Origin: Chitinophagales bacterium | Lineage (GTDB): Bacteria; Bacteroidota; Bacteroidia; Chitinophagales; Saprospiraceae | Assembly: GCA_013298955.1 (NCBI GenBank) | Contig: JAAFJT010000005.1 | Location: 1 to 64,000, forward strand | Length of the DNA stretch: 64,000 bases | Direction: 5' to 3' | Shown here: in pieces, positions 17,911 through 27,300 of the stretch | Position numbering within the stretch: the first letter of the stretch is position 1 | Layout of the letters: the number at the start of each line of letters is the position of its first letter | Made by a program: the position numbers and the translations under genes | Notes under the pieces: model-generated | Database searches by the model: none | The model's input: the letters and a program-made list of their open reading frames with translations, nothing else | What the model was told of the DNA's origin: nothing

Positions 17911-18074
17911 TTATAAAAAAAGTGCCACAAGTTCACCACTTGCAGCACTTGGTATCTTTCCGTACTTTGTCATTCCGTAGGAACGTTTTAATTCATGCAC
18001 ATCACCCACAAATTCCTCCTCATAATCCATCTCCAAATCATCCAACAAGCCTTTTACGTTAGCGGTTTTGGCTC
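17911..18074 (-). pseudogene. rpoC: Fragment of the rpoC 3' end
   Basis: Positions 18000-18054 match 24401-24455, the 3' end of intact rpoC, in the same orientation with one mismatch. Read on the minus strand it encodes ANVKGLLDDLEMDYEEEF followed by VGD, against [16 protein letters not shown] in RpoC. The RpoC stop is missing; the frame runs on for about 28 residues to a stop at 17911-17913. A stop codon a few codons upstream and the lack of a proper start show that it is not a gene. With the intact copy it brackets an island of about 6.4 kb. Confidence 0.85.
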
Positions 18075-18076
18075 TC

Positions 18077-18113
18077 TTTTTTGTTCAAAATGGTAAGAAT
18101 TTACATATCTTTG
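18077..18113 (+). promoter_or_regulatory. Promoter of the toxin-antitoxin pair
   Basis: A TTTTTTG run ending at 18083 and TATCTTTG at 18106-18113 match the Bacteroidota -33 and -7 boxes with a 22-base spacer. Transcription would start near 18120, about 20 bases before the antitoxin ATG at 18142. Confidence 0.6.
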
Positions 18114-18141
18114 TGTATTGTTTCATTAAAAACCTTGTAAC

Positions 18142-18474
18142 ATGTCCGAAATCCAATTAGCAATTCAAGACCAATATATGGCGGCATTTTTGGAATTTAT
18201 CAAAACGCTCCCGTATATTGAAATTCAACAGGTGCTTCCAACACCGAAGTTGCCGAAACCTAAAAAAACAAAGGTTGCTCAAATGTTGGAACAGATTCCG
18301 CAAGAGGCTCCGATTCGCAAAGTGATTCGCCCCGTTCGCAAATCCAAATCATTGGACGAAATGGCGAAAGCACAAAATTATCGCGGCACCAATATGGAAA
18401 ATTTAAAAAAGATTGCGCTTGCGATGGATTTGCAAGAACCAATTGAGGATTTATTAGCTCAATTAACCCCTTAA
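18142..18474 (+). CDS. Probable antitoxin of a PIN-toxin pair
   Basis: A 110-residue protein, strongly basic in the middle (PKLPKPKKTK, IRPVRKSKS), with a C-terminal DLQEPIEDLLAQL helix. Similar short proteins precede PIN toxins in Bacteroidota and bind both toxin and promoter. I see no clear AbrB or Phd DNA-binding domain; the middle residues 30-80 could wrap the toxin. The toxin gene follows after 22 bases on the same strand. The antitoxin role rests on gene order, size and charge. Confidence 0.62.
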   Translation: MSEIQLAIQDQYMAAFLEFIKTLPYIEIQQVLPTPKLPKPKKTKVAQMLEQIPQEAPIRKVIRPVRKSKSLDEMAKAQNYRGTNMENLKKIALAMDLQEPIEDLLAQLTP

Positions 18475-18496
18475 TTCATTTCAAAAACAAGCTACT

Positions 18497-18925
18497 ATGA
18501 AAGATATGCTCTTTGATACCAACCTTTTATTATTGTTGCTGCGAGCCAATGCTCAGTGGTACGAACTGGACCGTACCTATCATTTTGCAACAACCCGAAA
18601 TTTTATTTCAGTCGTTTCGTTGGGTGAATTATATTCTTTGGCGTTGCGCAATAAATGGGGTATCAGCCGATTACTTGCAATCGGGCAATTGCGTCAAGAA
18701 TTTATCGTCTTGGAAATTGATGATGATGATATTCTTCAACGCTATGGCGAAATAGACGCTTTTAGTCAATGTAAATTAACAAATCGCCCTGTCTCGTCGC
18801 GCAATATGGGCAAAAATGACCTCTGGATTGCGGCAACAGGTGCTGTTTTTGGGCTCACTTTGCTGACTGCTGATAAAGATTTTGCGCATTTGGATGGTGT
18901 TTATTTGGATGTTATTACAATTTAG
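18497..18925 (+). CDS. PIN-domain ribonuclease toxin (VapC-like)
   Basis: A 142-residue PIN domain. The acidic residues expected at the metal site are visible: Asp7 in MLFDTNLLLLLLR, Glu44 in VSLGELYSLAL, Asp108 in GKNDLWIAATGAVFGLTLLT and Asp126 in ADKDFAHLDGV. PIN toxins cleave tRNA or rRNA and are held by the partner antitoxin, here the gene just upstream. The pair lies inside the stretch bounded by the two rpoC 3' ends. It is followed by a terminator hairpin and converges on the protease-PIN gene. Confidence 0.85.
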   Translation: MKDMLFDTNLLLLLLRANAQWYELDRTYHFATTRNFISVVSLGELYSLALRNKWGISRLLAIGQLRQEFIVLEIDDDDILQRYGEIDAFSQCKLTNRPVSSRNMGKNDLWIAATGAVFGLTLLTADKDFAHLDGVYLDVITI

Positions 18926-18930
18926 TAAAT

Positions 18931-18963
18931 AAAGTGCGCCCCTTTTGAAAAGGAGCGCACTTT
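18931..18963 (+). terminator. Terminator after the PIN toxin gene
   Basis: Arms AAAGTGCGCCCCTTTT and AAAAGGAGCGCACTTT pair with one mismatch around a single base, and the right arm runs into TTTTAG. It begins 6 bases after the toxin stop codon. Confidence 0.8.
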
Positions 18964-18983
18964 TAGTTTGTAAAAAAATTCTC

Positions 18984-19139
18984 AGTACATGGCAAAAAAG
19001 GTTGTGATACATTTTCCCGCAGATTTCGCAGATTTTTGCGCAGATTCGCGCCAATTTTTAAACTAAAATTTGGAAAATCGGCGCGAATCTGCGCAAAAAA
19101 TCTGCGGGGGAATTATCCGCGCCTTTTTTGTCATGTACT
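18984..19139. repeat. Long inverted repeat between convergent genes
   Basis: The left arm begins AGTACATGGCAAAAAAGG and the right arm ends CCTTTTTTGTCATGTACT. The inner arms contain TGCGCAGATTCGCGCC and its complement. The left arm has a short extra CGCAGATTT unit. It is a separate sequence type from families A and B but has the same position, between convergent genes. Confidence 0.75.
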
Positions 19140-19161
19140 AAGAAAAAAATTATGAGCAATT

Positions 19162-22100
19162 CTATGAATTTTCAACACTTTGTATTGGGCTCAAAGTTTC
19201 AAATGCAATTATAAAGTCTTCCTGCACTGATTCAATCCATTCAATAGAAAATAGTATTAATTGAAGTTCGATTAATACCAATATAAGTCCAATCTGTTCG
19301 ATAGGTAAAATATCAGTTATACCCTCTAATGTAACTTTAAAAAGCCTTTGCGTTTCTTGTTTTTTAAGTTCCCAACTCGCTCCATAAGTATAAATGATTC
19401 GGACAAGTGATAGGCTTTCAACGGCTATTTCTGGCTTCATACTATTTGTTGCCACAAGATTCGGAAGACACTTCTCATAATAATTATCCTCTCCATTCAA
19501 GTACTTTCTCAATTGCTCAGATACTCTTGGTATACTTAATGTCAAACCCACATAATTAAATTTCAGCAAATGCTCCAAAATTTGAGGCTCATATATATCA
19601 GGAAAATTATGCCTCAAATATTTTTCTGAACTGATTAAGTCCCGATTTGCCAATAAATGTAGCTCGACTTGAGCAAAAGCAAGGTCATCCGAGATTAAAA
19701 CATGATTTTCTCTAATTGCAAGAAAATAAGTATCCATCAAGTAATCAAAAATATCAGCATTGGATCTAATTTTGTCTACGCTTTTTACAATTTCATTGAG
19801 CTTTTCTCTAACAAGATGTATTTCACAATTTTGTTCAATCCAGTCAAGTAATTCTTTCACATATTGCGCAGGATTTTGATTGTCAGGTGCCATAAAATAA
19901 AAATCAGAATTGGCAAGACTATGTTCTAAATTTAGTAAGATTGTTTTATATCTGGATACAACAAAATAAGAGATAATAAATTTCTTACGAAACGAAATAT
20001 TGAATCGTTTAGATAATTCAAAAAATAAAGGAATGGTGGTGAAATCCAATATAAAATGTGTCTTATCAGAAACAATCGCATTTTTATAAACAGGTAGCGG
20101 CAATATTTTTAGGCAATGTTGGCTCAATAATTCATAGTACGTTTGAAGAGGATTATGATGGCAATACTTGACCATTGCAGAAAACGACAATTCACCTGTT
20201 TTATATTTCTCAATCAAATCCAATTCTTGTTGTCTTTTATCCACTTTTTCTAAATCGTCATTAGTACCCAACTGTTCTGCTATCAATTCATCTATTGATC
20301 CCACAATATCTGTTTCTGGTATTTTAAAAGATTTAAAGGGCATACTTGGGTCCTCATTATCAGATATACTCTTATGAATTTCTTTTGCTAAACCAATAGA
20401 TTCATTATAAATATTGATTATCTTATACGATTTTGGATAAAATTTTTTATCATATTCAAATAGTTCGCCTACTTTAAACTTATTATCCAATAAATATTTG
20501 ATAAACTTATCTTTTTTAGCTGTATTCTGATTGACACGATAAAATTTGGTTGTTTTATTGTTTTCTATTTCAATAAAACAATTCATTGTTGTATTAGTCA
20601 ATGATTCAAGTGATTTGCTATCTTTTGCCGTTAACAAAAAATGTTTATAGTATAAATTTCGCGCTTCAATATTCTCTTTATCCAAAGCAAATGGATGTAA
20701 CACTTCCCCAATAAGACTATAATCCCCAGCTGTCAAAACAAATGGGATTACGTCTTGAATGTCTTCAAGACTAAAAGATTTAAAAATAGCTCGTTTGGTT
20801 TGAATAAAACTTTGAAGTTCCTTAATTTTATTCAGTTCATAAAGAGCGCGAATTTTGTTCAAAATAAAATTAGTATCATTTTCAGTTTGCGCAAGCCCAA
20901 TTTCCATAATTTCTAATATCTGAGCATAATCTGGAATTACCTTTAACAAACTCAATTCCATTCCGATAAAATCTCTATCGTAAGGTTTTACACCTTTTTT
21001 TCGCCGATTTTCCAATAATTCTAAGAGGTGACAAGCATCAGTGCGAGCATTATATAAATTAAAAATATATAAATCATACTCTTGATTATATATATTAAAA
21101 TTCACTTTGTATTTTAAAATGGTATTAGATAATAGAAATTGTTCTCTTTGACGCAAAACTGCACAAATTAGAAAACAGAATTCAGGATATGATTTTAGCT
21201 CTTCTCTTGTGGATAGTTCTTTTGCTAAATTAACAACTTGATCTGTGGTATAAATTTCAAAAAAGGCAGCGAAGGCAGCTATTTTTAAAGAGAAATCACC
21301 TTGAAATTTCCCTTGTTTGAAATACTCGTCATAATAGCTGATTTTTTTAGAACTATTTCTGACAATATCACCTAAAAAAGCTATAAAGTGTTGTAATGTT
21401 TCCCTAATACTAAACACTTCCAGATTATCAAAATATACTTTTCCTGCTTTTTCTGCTTCTTCAAAACGGTTCAATTGTGAATAAGCATATGCCTGCATAT
21501 AATAGAACCGATGGTGAACCTCTTTTTGTTGATTTATAAACGCAATAGCTTCCTTAAATTGACTGGTTTGAATAAACGCAGCAACTGTAAGATGTAGGTA
21601 GTCTTTTTTATTTTTCTTATCTAACTGCTCAAACTGAGCTACTAAGGTTGTTACATTTTGAATAGTAGGCTCTAAAAGGAACTTGCCATATGCTAATATA
21701 TAATAATACACCATAAGGCTTTTACGCTTTTCGGTCTTGTCGAAATACTCAAGTATCTTTGACAATAATTGAATCGTTTGCGATAACTTAGGATGATTTT
21801 GTATTTCCGAGCGAATATAAGCAAAAATAAAAAAAGATTGCTGATGGATTATCTTTCCTAATTGTATATTGATCAATAATAGCCAATAATTTTTGTTTTC
21901 AAATGTTACATTAGGGTTTTCCCATCTACTTATTTCATCATTAAAAAGAGATTCTAATTTCGAATAATCTTGGTTTTTGAGTAGAAAATTTCCCGCTATG
22001 CCTTTAAATTGTAGTTCATATCCTCCTTCAAGTATCAAATCAGGTATTTCCACAGCATCTTGAATGACATATTTAGCAGCCCAAGCAGTTATATTGTAAG

Positions 22101-23202
22101 GATCCTTTTTACTAATCTCGTTAATCAATTTTTCGGCTTTAGTATATTCTTTTTTCCACATACGAGCTACAAGAGCCTGTTCTTGATAACGTATATTTTT
22201 AGGTTCATACGCATAAGCATATAAAAAATCATCTATCCAGCCTTCTTGTCCGCCCTTTTCGCTTTTGCAATAACCTCTCAAATATTTAAGGCGTGCCATA
22301 AGTTTAAAATCATAATTCCCATTTTTTTCAATCGAATTAATAATATCTTCAATGTATTCTAATGCTCTTTGAGGATTATAGTTTTTCAAATCTTTTTCCA
22401 CTTTTTCAAGTATTTTGTTATACCAAATATCTGGTAAAACTTCTTTAATATCATTGATAGCGTGCGGGATATTGATAGTACTTCCTGTATTTTTTTCCTT
22501 TTCTATGGAAAATGTGTTTTCAATTCTGGGTATTGTTTGAAAATCCAATTTTATATCTATTAATTCTGCAATATGATTGATCTTCACACATGGAAAACGA
22601 TTATTCCAATCTTCAATTTCAGATACCACTCCCAATAAATAAATATCATTTTCCAATCCAACAAAAACAGCACTCCCAGAATACCCTTTTGCAAGTTCCT
22701 TTGCCCCTTCGTATTCATTTGATAAAGTATCATGTGTTCTAATATGAAAAATAGCGGATGTACTATCTTCATGAATAATAGTTAAATCTTTTATGGTTCG
22801 CGCTTGTGTATGCCCTTTTGCTTTAGGATAGCCTTTAAAAGAACATTTTTGCTCGTTAGTACTTAGATTTGCTAATTTTAGACAAGGTATTTCGCCAATA
22901 ATGATTTCAATATGTTCTTTAGGTATTCTCAAAACAGCAATGTCATAGCCTTTTGCCATGATTGTATCAGTATCTTGCAACTGATACATGCCATAATTAC
23001 CATTACCTTTTGGTAAATATTCAATCTTCACATCTGCATTTGTAGCATTGTTATCAAATTTATCACCATAAATACAGTGCTTCGCAGTAATAGCATAAAC
23101 CATTTCTGATTTTGAGTTAGGCAAAAATAAGATGCCACTACCTTGAATTCCTTTAGAGGTTATCTTGACAACGAGTTTGTTTAATTTTTCTATGTAAGTC
23201 AT
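19162..23202 (-). CDS. Trypsin-like protease / TPR / GreAB-C-like / PIN multidomain protein
   Basis: A 1346-residue protein without a signal peptide. Residues 1-220 form a trypsin-like protease with His42 (AITAKHC), Asp87 (GYDIAVLR) and Ser175 (KGYSGSAVF). From about 250 to 900 is a long helical TPR-like array (RALEYIEDIINSIEKNG, AYSQLNRFEEAEKAG). A GreA/B-C-like segment follows near 940-1000 (YKIINIYNESIGLAKEI). The C-terminal 300 residues resemble a PIN nuclease (ILDFTTIPLFFEL, REKLNEIVK, HVLISDDLAFAQ). It starts 3 bases after the MBL gene stop, so the two are translationally coupled. The layout matches effectors I associate with bacterial conflict systems. The region is more A+T-rich than its surroundings. 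Confidence 0.75.
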   Translation of the reverse strand: MTYIEKLNKLVVKITSKGIQGSGILFLPNSKSEMVYAITAKHCIYGDKFDNNATNADVKIEYLPKGNGNYGMYQLQDTDTIMAKGYDIAVLRIPKEHIEIIIGEIPCLKLANLSTNEQKCSFKGYPKAKGHTQARTIKDLTIIHEDSTSAIFHIRTHDTLSNEYEGAKELAKGYSGSAVFVGLENDIYLLGVVSEIEDWNNRFPCVKINHIAELIDIKLDFQTIPRIENTFSIEKEKNTGSTINIPHAINDIKEVLPDIWYNKILEKVEKDLKNYNPQRALEYIEDIINSIEKNGNYDFKLMARLKYLRGYCKSEKGGQEGWIDDFLYAYAYEPKNIRYQEQALVARMWKKEYTKAEKLINEISKKDPYNITAWAAKYVIQDAVEIPDLILEGGYELQFKGIAGNFLLKNQDYSKLESLFNDEISRWENPNVTFENKNYWLLLINIQLGKIIHQQSFFIFAYIRSEIQNHPKLSQTIQLLSKILEYFDKTEKRKSLMVYYYILAYGKFLLEPTIQNVTTLVAQFEQLDKKNKKDYLHLTVAAFIQTSQFKEAIAFINQQKEVHHRFYYMQAYAYSQLNRFEEAEKAGKVYFDNLEVFSIRETLQHFIAFLGDIVRNSSKKISYYDEYFKQGKFQGDFSLKIAAFAAFFEIYTTDQVVNLAKELSTREELKSYPEFCFLICAVLRQREQFLLSNTILKYKVNFNIYNQEYDLYIFNLYNARTDACHLLELLENRRKKGVKPYDRDFIGMELSLLKVIPDYAQILEIMEIGLAQTENDTNFILNKIRALYELNKIKELQSFIQTKRAIFKSFSLEDIQDVIPFVLTAGDYSLIGEVLHPFALDKENIEARNLYYKHFLLTAKDSKSLESLTNTTMNCFIEIENNKTTKFYRVNQNTAKKDKFIKYLLDNKFKVGELFEYDKKFYPKSYKIINIYNESIGLAKEIHKSISDNEDPSMPFKSFKIPETDIVGSIDELIAEQLGTNDDLEKVDKRQQELDLIEKYKTGELSFSAMVKYCHHNPLQTYYELLSQHCLKILPLPVYKNAIVSDKTHFILDFTTIPLFFELSKRFNISFRKKFIISYFVVSRYKTILLNLEHSLANSDFYFMAPDNQNPAQYVKELLDWIEQNCEIHLVREKLNEIVKSVDKIRSNADIFDYLMDTYFLAIRENHVLISDDLAFAQVELHLLANRDLISSEKYLRHNFPDIYEPQILEHLLKFNYVGLTLSIPRVSEQLRKYLNGEDNYYEKCLPNLVATNSMKPEIAVESLSLVRIIYTYGASWELKKQETQRLFKVTLEGITDILPIEQIGLILVLIELQLILFSIEWIESVQEDFIIAFETLSPIQSVENS

Positions 23203-23205
23203 TGT

Positions 23206-24255
23206 TTAACAATCTAAGTCAATAATATAAGCATTTTGCTCGGCTTCGGGATATAAACATCTGAAATTATATTTAGTCATTGCATCTTCATCTACGGCAA
23301 AGATACTCTTTAAAGTTCGATTGTCATAGTTGAAAATAAAGCTAATTTGTTTTTTTAAATTCCGTTTTGGATGACATAAAATTTTAGCTAAAACGATTTT
23401 ATTCGGTAAATTGTAAGTACCACCGCCATTCGCACTAATAATAAAATTGCTACAATCAATTATATTTAGCAATGAATGCTCATAATTCCATTTACTCCCA
23501 TGATGTGCTAATTTTACATAATCTACTTTACAAGGTTTTTCTGCTGAATATCCCAATTTCGGATTCTGAAGTGACTCTACTATAACAGAAGAATGCGCAT
23601 CACCTAAAAATAAAATTCTAACAGATTGATAATCAAATAGAAAGGCAATACTACTGTGGTTTGCAATATCTGCATTATTTTCTTTTTCGTCGGGTAATTT
23701 TGCCAAATCTTCAATGATAGCCGAGTAATCATTTTCTTTGCTTGCAGTGAAATCACTTTCCGCCTCTTCTTCAATCCAAGTTGTTTTCAGATTGTCTAAA
23801 CCAATCGCATTAGGAGACAAAACAGTTATTTTAGCTCCGCCAAGTTCATGAAACCCTCTTTCATTTGAAATATTTTCATCAACTGATATAGATAATTCTA
23901 ATAATTTATCCCTTACCTTGATGCCTTCTGCAAAACCTATTTTATCAGAGGTGGATGATATGGGAACTCCAGACGCAAGATTAAACCACATATCTTGTAA
24001 AATATCTTTATGATTAAAACTTCCGTCATTTAAAAATGCAATCGCACCATTAATATGATCTCTATCTATGTGTGTAAGTATCCATAAATGAATTTTACTT
24101 GTACTTTTTAATTCATTTATTTCTTTTTTTATCGTTTTAAGATAAGACTTTAAATAACCAGCATCAATAAAAATATTGTAATCCATGCTATCACCATAAC
24201 AAATTCTTATTGCGTCTCCACATCGAACTTGAAAAATTTTAAGTTGTAAGCCCAT
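23206..24255 (-). CDS. ComEC-like metallo-beta-lactamase-fold hydrolase
   Basis: A 349-residue metallo-beta-lactamase-fold protein. The metal motif HxDxDH is at residues 62-67 (THIDRDHINGA). IRILFLGDAHSSV and KLAHHGSKWNYE supply later metal ligands, as in the hydrolase domain of ComEC. There is no signal peptide or membrane segment, so it should act in the cytoplasm. It is the first gene of a two-gene operon with the trypsin-TPR-PIN protein (3-base gap). MBL plus trypsin-like protease pairs occur in some antiviral systems, for example, as I recall, in type I AVAST. No STAND ATPase gene is present here. Confidence 0.82.
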   Translation of the reverse strand: MGLQLKIFQVRCGDAIRICYGDSMDYNIFIDAGYLKSYLKTIKKEINELKSTSKIHLWILTHIDRDHINGAIAFLNDGSFNHKDILQDMWFNLASGVPISSTSDKIGFAEGIKVRDKLLELSISVDENISNERGFHELGGAKITVLSPNAIGLDNLKTTWIEEEAESDFTASKENDYSAIIEDLAKLPDEKENNADIANHSSIAFLFDYQSVRILFLGDAHSSVIVESLQNPKLGYSAEKPCKVDYVKLAHHGSKWNYEHSLLNIIDCSNFIISANGGGTYNLPNKIVLAKILCHPKRNLKKQISFIFNYDNRTLKSIFAVDEDAMTKYNFRCLYPEAEQNAYIIDLDC

Positions 24256-24328
24256 TTTATTAATGTTTTTTATTGAAAAAATAATTACAAATACAATTAT
24301 TTCATTATCAATACTTTATAAATAAAAA

Positions 24329-24360
24329 ACTTGCAGCAAGTCTAAAACTTACTGCAAGCT
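24329..24360 (-). terminator. Terminator of rpoC
   Basis: ACTTGCAGCAAGT (24329-24341) and ACTTACTGCAAGCT (24347-24360) pair to form a stem with one mismatch. On the minus strand the stem is followed by TTTTTTATTTA. It lies 27 bases past the rpoC stop codon and fits an intrinsic terminator for the whole block. Confidence 0.8.
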
Positions 24361-24386
24361 GTATCATCTTTTATTACACAAATTCG

Positions 24387-27300
24387 TTATAATTCATTTT
24401 CATCACCCACAAATTCCTCCTCATAATCCATATCCAAATCATCCAACAAGCCTTTCGCTTTATTGGCTTCGTAGATGGATTTGGTGGTCACGAACAAGTT
24501 TTGATATTCGCGCAAGCCTGTTCCCGCAGGGATGCGTTTGCCCACAATCACATTTTCTTTCAAGCCTGCCAAACCATCTTTTTTCGCTGCGATTGCGGCG
24601 GTACTCAATACTTTGGTCGTCTCTTGGAACGATGCGGCGGAAATCCAACTCTCTGTGCCCAAAGAAGATTTGGTAATACCGAGTAATAACGGCATCGAAG
24701 TAGCGGCTACTGCGTCTCTAAATTCGACTTGTTTTTTATCATTGCGCTTCAAAAACGAATTTTCTTCGCGCACTTGACGCAACGTGATTAATTGTCCCGC
24801 TTTCAAGCGATTGGAATCGCCCGGTTCGATGACAAACTTTTTGTCGTAAACAAAGTCATTTTGCTCATTAAATTCGTATTTTTCAACGGCTTCGCCTTCC
24901 AAAAACGTCGTATCACCCGGATCTACGATTTCCAAACGGCGCATCATTTGGCGAACAATCACCTCAATATGCTTGTCATTAATCGCAATGCCTTGAGAAC
25001 GATAGACTTCTTGAACCCCATTCACTAAGTGCGTTTGCACCGCAAAAGGTCCTTTGATTGCCAAAATATCTCTTGGCGCAGTCGCTCCATCCGATAACGG
25101 CGTACCCGCCCGAACAAAATCCCCGTCTTGTACCAAGATATACTTGCTCAAACCTATCAAATATTTGCGTTCTTGACCATCTTTCGTGCGAATCGAGATT
25201 TCCCGATTCCCGCGTTTGATTTTTCCAAGTTCGACAATACCGTCAATTTCTGCCACGACTGCTGGATTCGATGGATTCCGCGCTTCAAACAACTCGGTTA
25301 CACGCGGCAAACCACCCGTAATATCCTGAATCTTGCCCAATTTTCTTGGAATCTTCACAATCCGTTGACCCGATTTGATTTTTTGTCCATCGTTGACCGA
25401 AATGTGTGAACCCACTGGTAAGGTGTAGGAACGCATATCTTCACCCGCATCATTCACAATCTTGATGATTGGAATTTTACGGCGATTTTTAGATTCGATA
25501 ATCAACTTCTCCGCAAAACCAGTCTGGTCATCACGGTCTTCGCGATACGTCACACCTTCCTCTACGTCCACAAATAAGATTTTTCCGGGATATTCAGACA
25601 CGATAACCGCGTTAAATGGATCCCATTCACAAATCTTTTCATTCCGTTTGATGTCTTGTCCGTCCTTTACAAAAATCGTAGAACCATATTGTATATTATT
25701 GGTTGCCAATACTTTACCTGTTTTTGGTTCGACGATTCTTAATTCTCCAATCCGCGAAATAACCACATCACTGCGTTTGCCATCATCATCCGTAAATGGA
25801 ACGGTTAGGATTTCGTCAAACTCTATTTTGCCCGCTACTTTCGCTATCAATTCAGAATCTTGTTTCGAGGTAATCGCCGTACCACCCGTATGGAACGTCC
25901 GTAACGTCAACTGCGTTCCCGGCTCCCCGATAGATTGTGCCGCGATGATACCAACAGCATCACCCCGTTCTGCAATCCGTCCTGTTGCCAAGTTTTTGCC
26001 ATAACATTTCGTACAAATACCGCGTTTCGTCTCACATGTTAAAACAGAACGAACTGTAACGGCTTCAATACCAGCCTTTTCGATGCGTGCTGCTGTATCA
26101 TCATCAATGTATTCAGCCGCCGTCACCAATAGGCGTTCGGTTTCTGGATGATAGACATCATGCAAACTGTATCGTCCCCGAATCCGTCCAAATAACGGTT
26201 CAATGATTTTATCACCTTCTTTAAACGCTGTCACTTCAATACCGCGCAGTGTATCACAATCTTCTTCTCGGATGACAACATCTTGCGATACGTCCACCAA
26301 ACGACGGGTCAAATAACCTGCATCCGCCGTTTTCAAAGCCGTATCCGCCAAACCTTTCCGCGCACCATGCGTCGAGATAAAGTATTCCAATACCGACAAA
26401 CCATCTAAGAAATTTGCCAAAATCGGGTTTTCAATAATCGCACCGCCTGTATCGCCCGATTTTCTCGGTTTCGCCATCAAACCCCGAAGTCCGCACAACT
26501 GTTTGATTTGTTGTTTAGAACCCCGCGCCCCAGAATCCAACATCATAAATACGGAATTGAATCCTTGTTTATGCGTCGAAAGTTCTTTCAATAAGGCATC
26601 TGTAACCCGATTATCCGCAAATGTCCAACGGTCAATCACTTGATTATACCGTTCATTGTTGGTAATCAAACCCATATTGTAATTATCCCACACTTCATCG
26701 ACTTCAACTTGCGCCATATTCAAGGTTTCTTCCTTGATACTTGGCGTAATCAAATCGCCCAAAGTAAACGATAAACCGCCTTTGAACGACCAATAAAAGC
26801 CCATTTCCTTGATTTCATCCAAGAAATTGGCTGTATCATGGAAATTCGTGCGTTTGATAACATCGTTGATGACAATTTTCAAATTCTTCTTGGTCAACAA
26901 AATGTTGATATAAGGCACGCGCGATGGAACCGTTTCATTAAAAATGACGCGTCCAACCGTCGTATCCATCAACCGATGTACAAAACGACCTGATTTCGGG
27001 TCTTCTTGTTTCACGCGGCATTGGATACAAGCGTGCAAATCCAATTTTTGTTCGTTATACGCAATAATCACTTCTTCCGACGAGTAAAAACGACGACCTT
27101 CACCGCGCACTTTCACTTCTTCGGTAGAGCGTTTTTCTTTCGTCAAATAGTATAAACCCAAAACCATGTCCTGAGAAGGCAACGTTACAGGCGAACCATC
27201 TTGCGGATTCAAAATGTTATGTGATGCCAACATCAAAATTTGTGCTTCCAAAATCGCTGCGTGACTCAACGGAACGTGTACCGCCATTTGGTCACCATCA

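Larger units (their letters stand above)
17464..18141. other. A+T-rich intergenic region with rpoC relic and a promoter
   Basis: About 680 bases. From 17464 to 17910 it is A+T-rich and I see no gene. Positions 17911-18074 contain a relic of the rpoC 3' end (separate entry). A hairpin at about 17930-17951 (AAGTGC-CAAGT paired with ACTTG-GCACTT) resembles a terminator. A promoter for the toxin-antitoxin pair follows at 18077-18113. Confidence 0.6.
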
